Shown: positions 8,714-17,999 of the stretch, one piece after another
Position numbering within the stretch: the first letter of the stretch is position 1
Layout: each line of letters begins with the position of its first letter
DNA from: Clostridioides sp. ES-S-0054-01
Lineage (GTDB): Bacteria; Bacillota; Clostridia; Peptostreptococcales; Peptostreptococcaceae
Assembly (NCBI GenBank): GCA_021561035.1
Contig: CP067346.1
Coordinates: forward strand, 527,001 to 591,000
DNA length: 64,000 bases
Reading direction: 5' to 3'
The notes under the pieces: model-generated
What the model was told of the DNA's origin: nothing
Database searches by the model: none
Seen by the model: only the letters and a program-made list of their open reading frames with translations
Position numbers and translations under genes: made by a program

Positions 8714-10837
8714 GTGAATTATATTGAACCAAGTATGAGACCAATGTTAGATATGTTTATATTTGAAACAAGTCTACTACTTGAACAATTAGATGAAATT
8801 ATGATTCAAATAGAAAAAGAGAAAGTATTTACTCATAACAACATCAATGAAACTTTTAGGATAATGCATACGATAAAAGGTTCAGCATCTATGATGGGGT
8901 TAGATAATATAGCTGCTTTAGCACATAGCGTAGAAGACTTGTTTTATGCCATACGTGAAGGAAAAATAGAAATTTTGGACAGTGACTTATTATTTGATTT
9001 AGTTTTTCAATCTTTGGATTTTATAAAAGGCGATATAGGCGAATTACAATCAGGAGATTGTATATCTTCTGATTACTCTCACTTTATCAAAGGGATTGAA
9101 GATTATGTAAGTGCTTTGGAGTTATCAAATTCTATGAAATTAAAGGATAATACAAGTTTAGAAAGTACAGATGACAAAGAAATAACCGATTCGATTTTTT
9201 CATACAAAGAAGATTCTGATATAGTAAAAATAATCTTTGAACAAGGTTGTATGATGGAAAATGTAAGAGCTTTCATGCTTATATTTGAACTTAGAGATTA
9301 CTGTGAATTTCTGGAGTTTTATCCTAAAGATGTAGAAATAAATGCAGAATCAGCAGAATATATTAAAAATTATGGGTTTTATATACAATTTGTTGCTAAA
9401 GATGATAAGATAATGGTTTATAAAACTATACAAGAGAATCTCTATGTAAAAGAATATATAAATATTACTAAAAAAGAAATAGGAATAAAAAGTACATCAG
9501 ATAATGATGAAGTAGAAAATAAATTAAAAGATAATAATGAAATAAGTACAGGGTATAAAAATAGCTATATAAAAGAAGAGTTACAAGAAGATATTTTAAA
9601 TGAAAAAACTGATATAGAAAAAGATAGTCTAAGTGGAGAAAATGAACATTTGCCAATAAGTAAGCAGAGTATTATGAGTGTGAATTTAGAAAAATTGGAT
9701 TTACTTCAAAATATAGTTGGTGAAATTGTAATCATGGAATCAATGGTTGTAAATAGTGTAAATTCTACAGGTGTTGATATAGATAATTTCAATAAGGCAA
9801 CAAGACAATTGCATAAGCTTACAGATGAATTGCAGGATATAGTAATGTCGATGCGTATGATTCAAATTGCTGGTGTATTTCAAAAAATGCATAGAATTGT
9901 ACGAGATATGAATAAAAAATTAGATAAAAATGTAGAGCTAATAACTATAGGGGCAGAGACAGAAGTTGATAAGAGTGTAATTGATAATTTAGCAGAACCA
10001 TTTATGCATCTTATAAGAAATGCTATGGACCATGCAATAGAACCTATTGAAGAGCGTATAGCTAAAGGGAAAGAAGGAGTAGGAAAGATAGTTTTATCTG
10101 CTGAAAATTTAGGTGGAGAAGCTGTGATAAGTATTTCAGATGATGGTAGAGGTATCATGAAAGATAAGATTTTAGCAAAAGCTAAAGAACAAGGTCTTCT
10201 AAAACATCATAGCAATGAATATACTGATGACGAGGTCAATTCTTTGATTATGACTCCAGGTTTTTCTACCAAAGAATCTATAACTGAATTTTCTGGTAGA
10301 GGAGTAGGCATGGACATTGTTCGTAAAAGTATTGAAAAGGTCGGAGGTTCAATCGAAGTAAAAAGTAAACAAGATGAAGGAACAACGTTTACTATAAAAA
10401 TACCACTGACTCTTTCTATAGTAGAGGGTATGGAGTTTAAAGTTGGAGATTCACTATTTACTTTACCAATATCATCTATAAGGAGAACATTTAAACTTAC
10501 AGATTTAAATCAAATAATTACAGAAGGCAATAAAACAGAGTTAATTATGATATATGGAGTATGTATTCCTATTATAAGGTTACATAAAATATATAATATT
10601 CAAACACAGATAACTAATCTGATGCATGGAAATATGATAATTATTGAAAATGAGCATAAAGCAGCATGCATTTTTGTTGATGAAATAATAGGCAATCAAC
10701 AAGTTGTTGTGAAACCATTTCCAGTTTATTTTAACCGATTCAATATAAAAAGCAATGGTTTATCAGGGTGTACAATACTTGGGGATGGAAGTATAAGCTT
10801 AATTATAGATGCAGATAGCATGATAGAAATATATTAG
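8714..10837 (+). CDS. cheA: Chemotaxis histidine kinase CheA
   Basis: About 707 residues. The P1 domain has phospho-acceptor His52 in FRIMHTIKGSA. A variable region of about 200 residues follows where a P2 domain would be, partly low-complexity. Then come a dimerisation helix pair, an ATP-binding domain (N box HLIRNAMDHAIEP, G1 SDDGRGI, G2 GRGVGMDIV) and a C-terminal CheW-like P5 domain. The start is uncertain: GTG 8705, ATG 8708 and GTG 8714 are all in frame. AGGTG at 8703-8707 favours GTG 8714 by spacing. CheA phosphorylates CheY and perhaps the receiver-GGDEF protein encoded just upstream. Confidence 0.93.
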   Translation: MNYIEPSMRPMLDMFIFETSLLLEQLDEIMIQIEKEKVFTHNNINETFRIMHTIKGSASMMGLDNIAALAHSVEDLFYAIREGKIEILDSDLLFDLVFQSLDFIKGDIGELQSGDCISSDYSHFIKGIEDYVSALELSNSMKLKDNTSLESTDDKEITDSIFSYKEDSDIVKIIFEQGCMMENVRAFMLIFELRDYCEFLEFYPKDVEINAESAEYIKNYGFYIQFVAKDDKIMVYKTIQENLYVKEYINITKKEIGIKSTSDNDEVENKLKDNNEISTGYKNSYIKEELQEDILNEKTDIEKDSLSGENEHLPISKQSIMSVNLEKLDLLQNIVGEIVIMESMVVNSVNSTGVDIDNFNKATRQLHKLTDELQDIVMSMRMIQIAGVFQKMHRIVRDMNKKLDKNVELITIGAETEVDKSVIDNLAEPFMHLIRNAMDHAIEPIEERIAKGKEGVGKIVLSAENLGGEAVISISDDGRGIMKDKILAKAKEQGLLKHHSNEYTDDEVNSLIMTPGFSTKESITEFSGRGVGMDIVRKSIEKVGGSIEVKSKQDEGTTFTIKIPLTLSIVEGMEFKVGDSLFTLPISSIRRTFKLTDLNQIITEGNKTELIMIYGVCIPIIRLHKIYNIQTQITNLMHGNMIIIENEHKAACIFVDEIIGNQQVVVKPFPVYFNRFNIKSNGLSGCTILGDGSISLIIDADSMIEIY

Positions 10838-10849
10838 GGGATTTAAAGT

Positions 10850-11290
10850 ATGTCTAAAGATGAAATTATTAAACAAGTACTGACATTTTATGTCAATGAT
10901 GTTATTTATGGAATAGAATTAGAAAATGTGATTGAGACCATAAGATTTCAATCAATAACGTATGTACCATGTCTTCCAACATATATAAGTGGAGTTATTA
11001 ATTTGCGAGGAAGAATAATACCAGTTATTAATATGCATATAAAATACAATCTTACTGAAGCTGATTATAATGAGAGGACATGTATAATAATTACAAAGGT
11101 TGATGAGTATCAAGTTGGAATTATTGTAGATAAAGTTGTTGATGTTATTCATATAGATAATCTAAACTTGTTAGAGACAACTGATTCTAACAATTCGAAT
11201 ATTAATAAAGATATAAAAGAAATTGCGAAAGTTGAAGATAATTCTATACTAATTTTAGATATTCGAAAGTTTTTGATTAATAACACGTAG
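10850..11290 (+). CDS. cheW: Chemotaxis adaptor CheW (second copy)
   Basis: A 146-residue CheW domain starting 12 bases after the cheA stop. It has the conserved GVINLRGRIIPVINMHIKY segment and the VGIIVDKVVDVI strand. A short Asn-rich insertion (TTDSNNSNINK, about 115-125) precedes the last strand. It diverges clearly from the first CheW in this cluster, so the pair is an old duplication rather than a recent one. Confidence 0.92.
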   Translation: MSKDEIIKQVLTFYVNDVIYGIELENVIETIRFQSITYVPCLPTYISGVINLRGRIIPVINMHIKYNLTEADYNERTCIIITKVDEYQVGIIVDKVVDVIHIDNLNLLETTDSNNSNINKDIKEIAKVEDNSILILDIRKFLINNT

Positions 11291-11325
11291 TTAGCTTTGA
11301 CAAATTAGCAGGAGGAAGTTTTTGC

Positions 11326-12129
11326 ATGATAAAACTCACAGATGAAGAATTTATAATTCTTGTAAACCATGTAAAAAAAGAATACGGTATTGATTTAAGT
11401 AAAAAAAGAGCGTTAATTGAAGGTCGTTTATATAATACAATGATAGAGCGAAAATATAGTTCTTTTAGTCAGTACATGAATCTACTATTTAAAGACAAGA
11501 CAGGAAATGAGGCTATAAACCTAATAAATAGACTGAGTACCAATCATACATTTTTTATGAGAGAACCTCAACATTTTGAGTTTATACAGAATAATATACT
11601 TCCTTTTTGGGAAGAAAATAATAAACTAAGAAACTTAAATATATGGAGTGCAGGCTGTTCTAGTGGAGAAGAAGCATATTCAATAGCTATGACTTTAGAT
11701 GATTATTTTGGATATAATAAAGAGTTGTGGAACGTTAAAATCATAGCCACAGATATTTCAATGAACTCACTTGAAAAAGCTAAAAGAGGTATATACACAG
11801 AATCAAATGTTAATAATGTTCCTAAGTTATGGAAGAAGAAGTATTTTATAGATAACAAAGATGGTACATTTAAAATTTGTGATAAGATTAGAAAAAGTGT
11901 AATTTTCAAGCCATTTAATTTAATGAATGATTTCTCATATCAACATTTTGATTTGATTTTTTGTAGAAATGTTATGATTTATTTTGATTTAAAAACTAGA
12001 GAAGAACTTATAAATAAATTTTATAATGTAACCAAAGCAGGTAGTTTTTTGTTTGTAGGACATGCAGAGATAATTAACAGAAATAGTACTAAATACAATT
12101 ATGTAAAACCTGCTGTCTATAAAAGATAA
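11326..12129 (+). CDS. cheR: Chemoreceptor methyltransferase CheR
   Basis: A 267-residue SAM-dependent glutamate methyltransferase. An N-terminal helical CheR domain (about 1-75) contains NRLSTNHTFFMREPQHFEF. The catalytic domain has the SAM-binding loop NIWSAGCSSGEEAYSIA, the acidic turn ATDISMNSLEKA and the DLIFCRNVMIYFD block. Length is typical. AGGAGG precedes the ATG. It adds methyl groups to the receptor glutamates that CheB removes. Confidence 0.95.
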   Translation: MIKLTDEEFIILVNHVKKEYGIDLSKKRALIEGRLYNTMIERKYSSFSQYMNLLFKDKTGNEAINLINRLSTNHTFFMREPQHFEFIQNNILPFWEENNKLRNLNIWSAGCSSGEEAYSIAMTLDDYFGYNKELWNVKIIATDISMNSLEKAKRGIYTESNVNNVPKLWKKKYFIDNKDGTFKICDKIRKSVIFKPFNLMNDFSYQHFDLIFCRNVMIYFDLKTREELINKFYNVTKAGSFLFVGHAEIINRNSTKYNYVKPAVYKR

Positions 12130-12168
12130 AAGGGTATTTTTAATATATGATTTTGTGGAGGCGGTAAT

Positions 12169-12750
12169 GTGGAACATTTTAATAATATGGTGATTGCTAT
12201 AGGCGCATCTGTAGGTGGTACAGAAGCAATACTTGAAATTATAAAAGATTTACCAAAATCGACACCAGGGATTGTTGTAGTTCAACATATGCCAGCTATA
12301 TTTACTTATATGTATGCACAACGGCTTGACAAGCAGTGTGTTATGAATGTAAGAGAAGCTAAAAATAATGATAGAGTCGAACAAGGCACTGTACTAATTG
12401 CACCTGGGGGTTATCAGATGAAATTATGTGTGGATAAACAAGGATATTATGTGACTTGTGAAAAAGGTGAAAGAATAAATGGTCATTGTCCATCAGTAGA
12501 CGTTTTGTTTGATTCAGTTGCAGAAGTAGCAGGTAAAAATTCAATAGGAATAATACTTACAGGTATGGGCTCTGATGGAGCAAATGGACTTTTAAAAATG
12601 AAAGAAAGGGGTTCATTTACAATTGGACAAGACAAAAATTCTTGTATAGTATATGGAATGCCAATGGTGGCTTTTGATATGGGTTCTGTTGTGTTACAAT
12701 TACCACTTGATGAAATTTCAAACTGTTTGATAAGATATATTAGTATTTGA
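12169..12750 (+). CDS. cheB: Receptor methylesterase CheB, catalytic domain only
   Basis: A 193-residue CheB methylesterase domain with the triad Ser14 (IGASVGGTEA), His40 (VVQHMP) and Asp137 (TGMGSDGANG). Ordinary CheB is about 350 residues with an N-terminal receiver that is absent here. The upstream sequence contains a clean SD (GGAGGCGG, 12157-12164) at the correct distance from GTG 12169, so this is not a missed longer gene. Activity therefore cannot be controlled by CheA phosphorylation in the usual way. Last gene of the chemotaxis cluster, followed by a hairpin terminator. Confidence 0.92.
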   Translation: MEHFNNMVIAIGASVGGTEAILEIIKDLPKSTPGIVVVQHMPAIFTYMYAQRLDKQCVMNVREAKNNDRVEQGTVLIAPGGYQMKLCVDKQGYYVTCEKGERINGHCPSVDVLFDSVAEVAGKNSIGIILTGMGSDGANGLLKMKERGSFTIGQDKNSCIVYGMPMVAFDMGSVVLQLPLDEISNCLIRYISI

Positions 12751-12754
12751 AAGT

Positions 12755-12792
12755 AAAAAGATTAATTTTTATTTATAAAAAATTAATCTTTT
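12755..12792. terminator. Terminator after the chemotaxis operon
   Basis: A stem with arms AAAAAGATTAATTTTT and its complement separated by a six-base loop begins 4 bases after the cheB stop. A-rich and T-rich flanks suit termination from either side. Confidence 0.7.
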
Positions 12793-12870
12793 ATTAAATT
12801 ATATGGATAAAAAACCCTAGAAACTCCAAATATAATAAGAGAGATTTATATTTAGGAGGAAAATAATAAT

Positions 12871-13734
12871 ATGAAATTTTTTAAAGTCGATACAAAAGCT
12901 AAAGTTTTAAGATATGTATTTGTTTTAACCTTGACTATAATAGCTGTTTTGGCAATTAAACATGACTATAAATATAATAATTTAGGGAAAGATGCTTTAG
13001 TTAATCTAAATAGTGATAAAGAAGCAGTGAGTGTTATGAGTAATCAATCATTGCCAAAGGATACTACAAAGAGTAAACAAACTTTATCTGTAAGTACAAT
13101 AGGAAGTAAAACAATAGTTAAAAATGATGAGTATCTAGAAAGTACTATAAACATGCCTGTAATAACAAATTCAAATAAGATTGTTGAAAGGTCTACAAAT
13201 GATAAAATAAAAAATGACATATTTGAATTTTATAATAAATCATATAAAGAAGCAAAACAGTACCTTAAGGATAATCCTGATGAGGAAAATAAGTTTGTTG
13301 CAAATGTGGATTTTGAACTTAAAAAGAATACTGATTCTGCTCTTAGTATAAAAGTAAGATATTATACTTATAGTGGTGGAGCACATGGATTTTATCAAGA
13401 TATAGCATATAATGTGGATATGAGAACTGGAAAATTTTTAGAATTAATGGACTTATTTAAAGATAATACTAAATATAAAGAAGTTATAGATGAAGAAATT
13501 AAAAGACAAATAGCTGAACTTGAAAAAAAGGATGAAGAAAATATTGGAATATATAATTTTAAAGGTATAAAAGAAAATCAAAACTTTTATTTGCAAGATG
13601 AGAATCTAGTTATATATTTTGATTTATATGATATAACTCCGTATGCAGCAGGAATCCCAGAATTTTCAATAAATAAAAAACTGATAAGCTCTATGCTAAA
13701 ACCAGAGTATGTAGATTTATTTGATTTAAAATAG
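12871..13734 (+). CDS. Membrane-anchored DUF4163/DUF3298 protein
   Basis: 287 residues with one N-terminal membrane helix (about 13-29), a Ser/Thr/Lys-rich spacer to about 80 and an extracellular C-terminal part. Residues about 85-175 resemble DUF4163 and about 180-280 DUF3298 (YYTYSGGAHGFYQDIAYNVDMRTGKFLEL). The pair occurs in RsiV-type anti-sigma factors and the deacetylase PdaC. No anti-sigma or deacetylase domain is present here, so it is a stand-alone surface version of unknown role. AGGAGG precedes the ATG. Confidence 0.75.
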   Translation: MKFFKVDTKAKVLRYVFVLTLTIIAVLAIKHDYKYNNLGKDALVNLNSDKEAVSVMSNQSLPKDTTKSKQTLSVSTIGSKTIVKNDEYLESTINMPVITNSNKIVERSTNDKIKNDIFEFYNKSYKEAKQYLKDNPDEENKFVANVDFELKKNTDSALSIKVRYYTYSGGAHGFYQDIAYNVDMRTGKFLELMDLFKDNTKYKEVIDEEIKRQIAELEKKDEENIGIYNFKGIKENQNFYLQDENLVIYFDLYDITPYAAGIPEFSINKKLISSMLKPEYVDLFDLK

Positions 13735-13800
13735 AAATTTAAATTAAATGTTATGCTATAATATCTAGCATAGAAAATTATTAAAATTGGGGGTATAAAA

Positions 13801-14790
13801 ATGCTACTTTTAAGAAAAGACGATATAAAAAAAGTATTTACAATGAGAGACGCAATTGAAGCTGATAAGGAAGCTTTTAGAATTTATTGTGAAGGAAAGA
13901 GTGTAAATCCTTTGAGAACCAATATACCAGTTCCAAGTCAAGATGCTAGTATGTTATTTATGCCGGGATATATAGAAGAATTGGGGTGTGGGGGAATAAA
14001 AATTGTATCTGTATTTCCTAAAAATGCTCAAAAGGGTAAGCCAGTGATTCCAGCAACAGTATTATTATTAGATGGAGAAACTGGAGAAGTTAGCGCTGTA
14101 TTGGATGGGACTTATGTAACTCAGATTCGTACTGGAGCAGCATCTGGAGCGGCTATAGATGTGTTGGCTAAAAAAGATTCTAAGATAGGGGCTTTGATAG
14201 GTCTAGGGGGACAAGGTGAGCCACAACTTGAAGCTATGATAGAAGCTAGAAATCTGGATGAGGTAAGAGTTTTTAGTAGAAACAAGGAAAGTAGAGAAAA
14301 ATTTGCAGAGGAAATGAACTTAAAATTAAGTAAATATAATACTAAAATAGTTGCAGTTGAATCATCTGATGAAGCTATAGATAATGCAGATGTGATAGTT
14401 TTAGCTACTCCATCAAAACAACCGGTACTTAATGGAAACTTAGTTAAAAAAGGAGCTTTAGTAAGTGCAGTAGGTTCATATATGCCAGATATGCAGGAGT
14501 TGTGCCCAAATTGTTTAACTAGAGCATCTAAGATATTTTTTGAATCAACAGATGCAGTTTTATCTGAATCAGGAGATATATTGATTCCATTGAAAGAAGG
14601 TAAGATAAGTAAAGATGATTTTAGTGGTGATTTAGGAAATGTTATAAATGGAACTATTCCTGGAAGAGAAAATGATGATGAGATAATTGTGTTTAAAACT
14701 GTCGGAATAGGTGTACAAGATGTCGTAACAGCGAAAAGAATATACGATAAAGCAAAAGAAAACGGTATCGGAATGGACTGGAAGTGGTAA
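13801..14790 (+). CDS. Ornithine cyclodeaminase / mu-crystallin family dehydrogenase
   Basis: A 329-residue NAD(P)-dependent enzyme of the OCD/mu-crystallin family. It has the family N-terminal substrate region (FMPGYIEELGCGGIKIVSVFPKN), then a Rossmann fold with IGLGGQGEPQLEAM. Members are ornithine cyclodeaminases, alanine dehydrogenases or delta-1-pyrroline-2-carboxylate reductases, and sequence alone does not separate them safely. TGGGGG precedes the ATG. It appears to be a single-gene unit. Confidence 0.82.
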   Translation: MLLLRKDDIKKVFTMRDAIEADKEAFRIYCEGKSVNPLRTNIPVPSQDASMLFMPGYIEELGCGGIKIVSVFPKNAQKGKPVIPATVLLLDGETGEVSAVLDGTYVTQIRTGAASGAAIDVLAKKDSKIGALIGLGGQGEPQLEAMIEARNLDEVRVFSRNKESREKFAEEMNLKLSKYNTKIVAVESSDEAIDNADVIVLATPSKQPVLNGNLVKKGALVSAVGSYMPDMQELCPNCLTRASKIFFESTDAVLSESGDILIPLKEGKISKDDFSGDLGNVINGTIPGRENDDEIIVFKTVGIGVQDVVTAKRIYDKAKENGIGMDWKW

Positions 14791-14881
14791 AATATTCAAA
14801 ATTATTTTATAGTTAGACAAGCTTATGTTATAATATTGATAAATAAATTTTTTATTATCTTAATTGAGGGAGGATATTTGT

Positions 14882-15493
14882 ATGAAAATGGTAAAAAAGT
14901 TAATATTATCTTCGATTATGGCTATAGTTTTAATTCTAACTATAGGATGTTCTAATGCAGAAGAGAAAGTAAAGTCGAATTTTGAAGCTAATTTAGCTGC
15001 GTTAGAAATGTATAAATACGACGAAAAAGGTATTTCTGATTCTTTAACAGAAGCTGAATATAAAAAAATTCAAACTTATAACGACAAGGATAAGGTTTCA
15101 ATGATTGCTCAGTTGACACCTCTTTATGGTAAAGAAAATGCTGAAAAAATATACGAAACAATTGTTAAATTAATTCAAGGTGTTGAAAAGACCGTAACAG
15201 TGGAATCTTCTAGTAAGGATAAGATAACTTTAAAAGTTGTAAGTAAAGCATTGGATACTAGTAAAGTAATGACTGAAGCGAACAATTTAGTAAAATCTTA
15301 TGTAACTGATGAAAAGAACTATGATAAAAAAGAAAAAGAAGTTCAAGATGATATGGCAAAAATGATTATAGACCTTTACAATAAGAAACCAACTAAGGAA
15401 ATTACAACTATGATTACATATACTAAAAAAGATGGTAAATGGCAACCACCTAGTAATATACAAACATTATGTGAAGGAATATATACAGTTTAA
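14882..15493 (+). CDS. Lipoprotein of the DUF5105 type, copy 1
   Basis: 203 residues with a lipoprotein signal (KKLILSSIMAIVLILTIGC), lipidation Cys at about 23, and a helical Lys/Glu-rich mature part that resembles DUF5105. GAGGGAGG (14866-14873) supports ATG 14882; an upstream in-frame TTG overlaps the SD and is unlikely. A second gene 670 bases downstream encodes a nearly identical protein (roughly 85% by eye), including the same C-terminal end (GKWQPP...LCEGIYT). Function unknown; location is the outer face of the membrane. Confidence 0.82.
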   Translation: MKMVKKLILSSIMAIVLILTIGCSNAEEKVKSNFEANLAALEMYKYDEKGISDSLTEAEYKKIQTYNDKDKVSMIAQLTPLYGKENAEKIYETIVKLIQGVEKTVTVESSSKDKITLKVVSKALDTSKVMTEANNLVKSYVTDEKNYDKKEKEVQDDMAKMIIDLYNKKPTKEITTMITYTKKDGKWQPPSNIQTLCEGIYTV

Positions 15494-15516
15494 TTTATTT
15501 TAAAGACATAAAAACT

Positions 15517-15557
15517 ATCTTTTAAACAAAATATAAAATGTTTGAGAGGTAGTTTAT
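15517..15557 (+). terminator. Terminator after lipoprotein copy 1
   Basis: An imperfect stem pairs AACTATCTTTTAAAC with GTTTGAGAGGTAGTT around an A/T loop and is followed by a T-rich run. A closely similar hairpin follows copy 2 (16789-16835), so the terminator was duplicated with the gene. Confidence 0.65.
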
Positions 15558-15839
15558 TTTATGTTGATATATGAATATACAGTAGTTGATATATAAATAT
15601 ACAGTAACAAATAGTTTACTTTATTATTGCTATATAATCATATTTAATATTATTTTCTTTATTATTTAGTATTTTACATGATAAAGAAATAAGTTGATTA
15701 AAGAAATTAAAATTAAATGGTTGTAAATTAATATCTAATATGGGGATATAAAAACTATATAGGTTGAGAAACGAGCCTAATATTAATGTTAATGGTGTCA
15801 ACGTTAATGGTGTCAACAGATACTTTGTTAATAAAAGTC

Positions 15840-15961
15840 TTAGGGAATATGATTAGTGATAATATGTTGTAGGTTATGATTTATTGTAACTGAGAGTATT
15901 ATAGAAATTCCTGTAGTACCTAAGAACCCAATGCCTTTAGGGGTGGGAGTTTCAGAATATT
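15840..15961 (+). mobile_element. Relic of an IS200/IS605-family right end (omega-RNA-like 3' end)
   Basis: The stretch CTGTAGTACCTAAGAACCCA, then a short hairpin (ACCCAATGCC TTTA GGGGTGGG, 15926-15948) and GGAGTTTCA matches from memory the conserved 3' end of tnpB-carrying IS200/IS605 elements, where it forms the element's right end and the end of the guide-RNA scaffold. No tnpA or tnpB is nearby, so this is an orphan end or a decayed copy. Family assignment is by motif recollection, not a search. Confidence 0.55.
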
Positions 15962-16160
15962 AACTATATAATATAAAAACATGACACATTAATATCATAT
16001 ATTAAAAGTTTATTTATATTTTCTAGAGATATTTTATATAAAAAAAGAGAAGTTTTTTATATTATGAAGTAAAGAGTTAAAAAAAGTATCCAAAGCTTAA
16101 TTATCTAGAAATGAGGGTTCATTTTTCCATTATATTAATTAACTAAGGGAGGATATTTAC

Positions 16161-16772
16161 GTGAAAATGGTAAAAAAGTTGATATTATCTTCAATTATGG
16201 TTCTAGTTTTAGTTCTAAGTATAGGGTGTTCTAATGCAAAAGATAAAGTAAAATCAAATTTTGAAGCTAATTTGGCTGCGTTAGAAATGTATAAATACGA
16301 CGAAAAGGGTATTTCTGATGCCTTAACAGAAGCTGAATATAAACAAATTCAAAATTACAATGACAAGGATAAGGTTTCAATGGTTGAACAATTAACACCT
16401 CTTTATGGTAAAGAAAATGCCGAAAAGATATATAATGTAATTGTTAAGTTAATTCAAGGTGTTGAAAAGACAGTAACAGTAGAGTCTTCTAGCAAAGATA
16501 AGATAACTTTGAAGGTTGTAAGTAAAGCATTGGATACTAGAAAAATAATGTCTAAAGCGAATTATTTAGTAAAATCATATGTAACTGATGAAAAAAATTA
16601 CAACAAATCAGAAAAAGAAGTTCAAGATGATATGGCAAAAATAATTATAGATATTTACAATAAGAAGCCGACTAAAGAAGTTATAACTTTGATTACATAT
16701 ACGAAAAAAGAGGGTAAATGGCAACCGCCTGGAAATATGCAAAAACTATGTGAAGGAATATATACAAATTAA
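16161..16772 (+). CDS. Lipoprotein of the DUF5105 type, copy 2
   Basis: 203 residues beginning with GTG at 16161, aligned exactly with ATG of copy 1; AGGGAGG (16146-16152) fits. Lipobox LSIGC. Differences from copy 1 are scattered substitutions, mostly Lys/Glu/Gln/Asn, without indels, suggesting a tandem duplication kept under selection. The SD, the first codons and the terminator hairpin are conserved between the copies, so both may be expressed similarly. Confidence 0.82.
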   Translation: MKMVKKLILSSIMVLVLVLSIGCSNAKDKVKSNFEANLAALEMYKYDEKGISDALTEAEYKQIQNYNDKDKVSMVEQLTPLYGKENAEKIYNVIVKLIQGVEKTVTVESSSKDKITLKVVSKALDTRKIMSKANYLVKSYVTDEKNYNKSEKEVQDDMAKIIIDIYNKKPTKEVITLITYTKKEGKWQPPGNMQKLCEGIYTN

Positions 16773-17087
16773 TTTATTTTAAAGACACAAAAACTATTTT
16801 TTAAACATATAATAAAATGTTTGGAAGATAGTTTATTATACTAAATAAAGCATATTTAGTATAATTTATCTTATTGTTTATTGTACAATAAATCAAATTC
16901 ATTTGATATACTTGTCAATAATGACTATATAAAACTGTAAATACAATTATGATATATCTTGATAAAACATGGTGAATAATTGTGTGTTATATAGTCGAAA
17001 ATATGATATATTAATATTATATTATACGTTAAAATTTTATTTATGTATTTTTTTAAGTTTTTTTATAAAATGAAAGGGGTGTTTTTT
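16773..17087. other. Intergenic region before the DUF975 gene
   Basis: Holds the two hairpins noted for lipoprotein copy 2 and then AT-rich sequence. No coding potential and no convincing promoter were seen. Confidence 0.5.
16789..16835 (+). terminator. Terminator after lipoprotein copy 2
   Basis: AAACTATTTTTTAAAC pairs with GTTTGGAAGATAGTTT, using some wobble pairs. It is homologous to the hairpin after copy 1. A second hairpin with perfect 12-base arms (TTATACTAAATA, 16836-16847, and its complement 16853-16864) follows at once. Confidence 0.6.
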
Positions 17088-17867
17088 ATGGTATCAAGGC
17101 AAGAATTAAAAAGAGTATCTAAAGCTCAATTGTCTGGAAACTGGGGTATATGTGCAATTACTTTGGCAGTATATATTGCATTGATAGTGCTAATATCGAT
17201 TGTAGGATTGCCTTTTGAACCTTTAACTACTATTGTAGTAGCTGTTATAGCTTTTTGCTTTGCAGCAGGATTTACATGTATGTTTTTGAAAATTACTAAA
17301 GACGAAAAAGTAAAGATAGGAGATATCTTTGTAAATGGAAGAATTTATTTAAGAAGTTTTGGGTATTATGTATTAGAATCAATTGCTGTTTATATATATT
17401 CTTTTATAATCACAATTATAGGAGCATTTTTATCATTTGGAGTTTTACTTACTAGTGGAGCAATTGAATATATATCAAGTGATAGTGTTGGAATAGGAAC
17501 TATTATTTCTACTGGAATAACTCTAGTTATTATAATACTTGTTCTTATGATACCAGTTTATATATTGCTATTATATGTTTCTCAAGCTGCTTTTTTGATT
17601 TGTGAAGATAAAGATAACATGGGTGTATTTAAAGCAATGGGTGCTAGTTTAGATATGATGAAAGGAAATGTACTTAAATTATTTGTACTAAATCTTAGCT
17701 TCATAGGATGGTATATATTGGCAATATTTACATTGGGTATAGGTCTATTATGGTTAGTTCCATATGTAGGAGTTACTAACTGTAATTTTTATAGACATTT
17801 GTTAAAAGAAAATCCAGATGTAGAGGATGTATTGTTAGATAAAGAAAAATCTTATTCTATGTATTAA
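17088..17867 (+). CDS. DUF975 family integral membrane protein
   Basis: 259 residues with about six membrane helices and the DUF975 N-terminus (SRQELKRVSKAQLSGNWG). The typical late segment GASLDMMKGN...FIGWYILAIFTLGIGLLWLVPYV is present. An upstream in-frame ATG (17043) exists, but AAAGGGG (17073-17079) clearly serves ATG 17088. The function of this family is unknown. Confidence 0.85.
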   Translation: MVSRQELKRVSKAQLSGNWGICAITLAVYIALIVLISIVGLPFEPLTTIVVAVIAFCFAAGFTCMFLKITKDEKVKIGDIFVNGRIYLRSFGYYVLESIAVYIYSFIITIIGAFLSFGVLLTSGAIEYISSDSVGIGTIISTGITLVIIILVLMIPVYILLLYVSQAAFLICEDKDNMGVFKAMGASLDMMKGNVLKLFVLNLSFIGWYILAIFTLGIGLLWLVPYVGVTNCNFYRHLLKENPDVEDVLLDKEKSYSMY

Positions 17868-17925
17868 GATAGTTCTACACTTAGATAAAATATAGCTTTA
17901 ATTAAACATTAAAATATAACGTTAA

Positions 17926-17969
17926 TAAAACTGTCTTTTATAAGAATTTTTTAAAAAAGACAGTTTTTG
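17926..17969. terminator. Terminator after the DUF975 gene
   Basis: Arms AAAACTGTCTTTT and AAAAAAGACAGTTTTT form a strong stem with a T run on the plus side. Confidence 0.8.
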
Positions 17970-17999
17970 TTATTAAAAATGTTATTAAAAAATAAATGA

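Larger units (their letters stand above)
15494..16160. other. Intergenic region between duplicated lipoprotein genes
   Basis: Contains the copy 1 terminator, two copies of a roughly 22-base A/T repeat (about 15563-15606), two direct copies of TTAATGGTGTCAACG (about 15786-15816) and an IS200/IS605-type end relic described separately. No open frame in it looks coding. Confidence 0.6.

Noticed and set aside
15616-15816. Minus-strand 66-residue frame
   Set aside because: No SD, low-complexity start made from the TTAATGGTGTCAACG direct repeats, and no recognisable domain.
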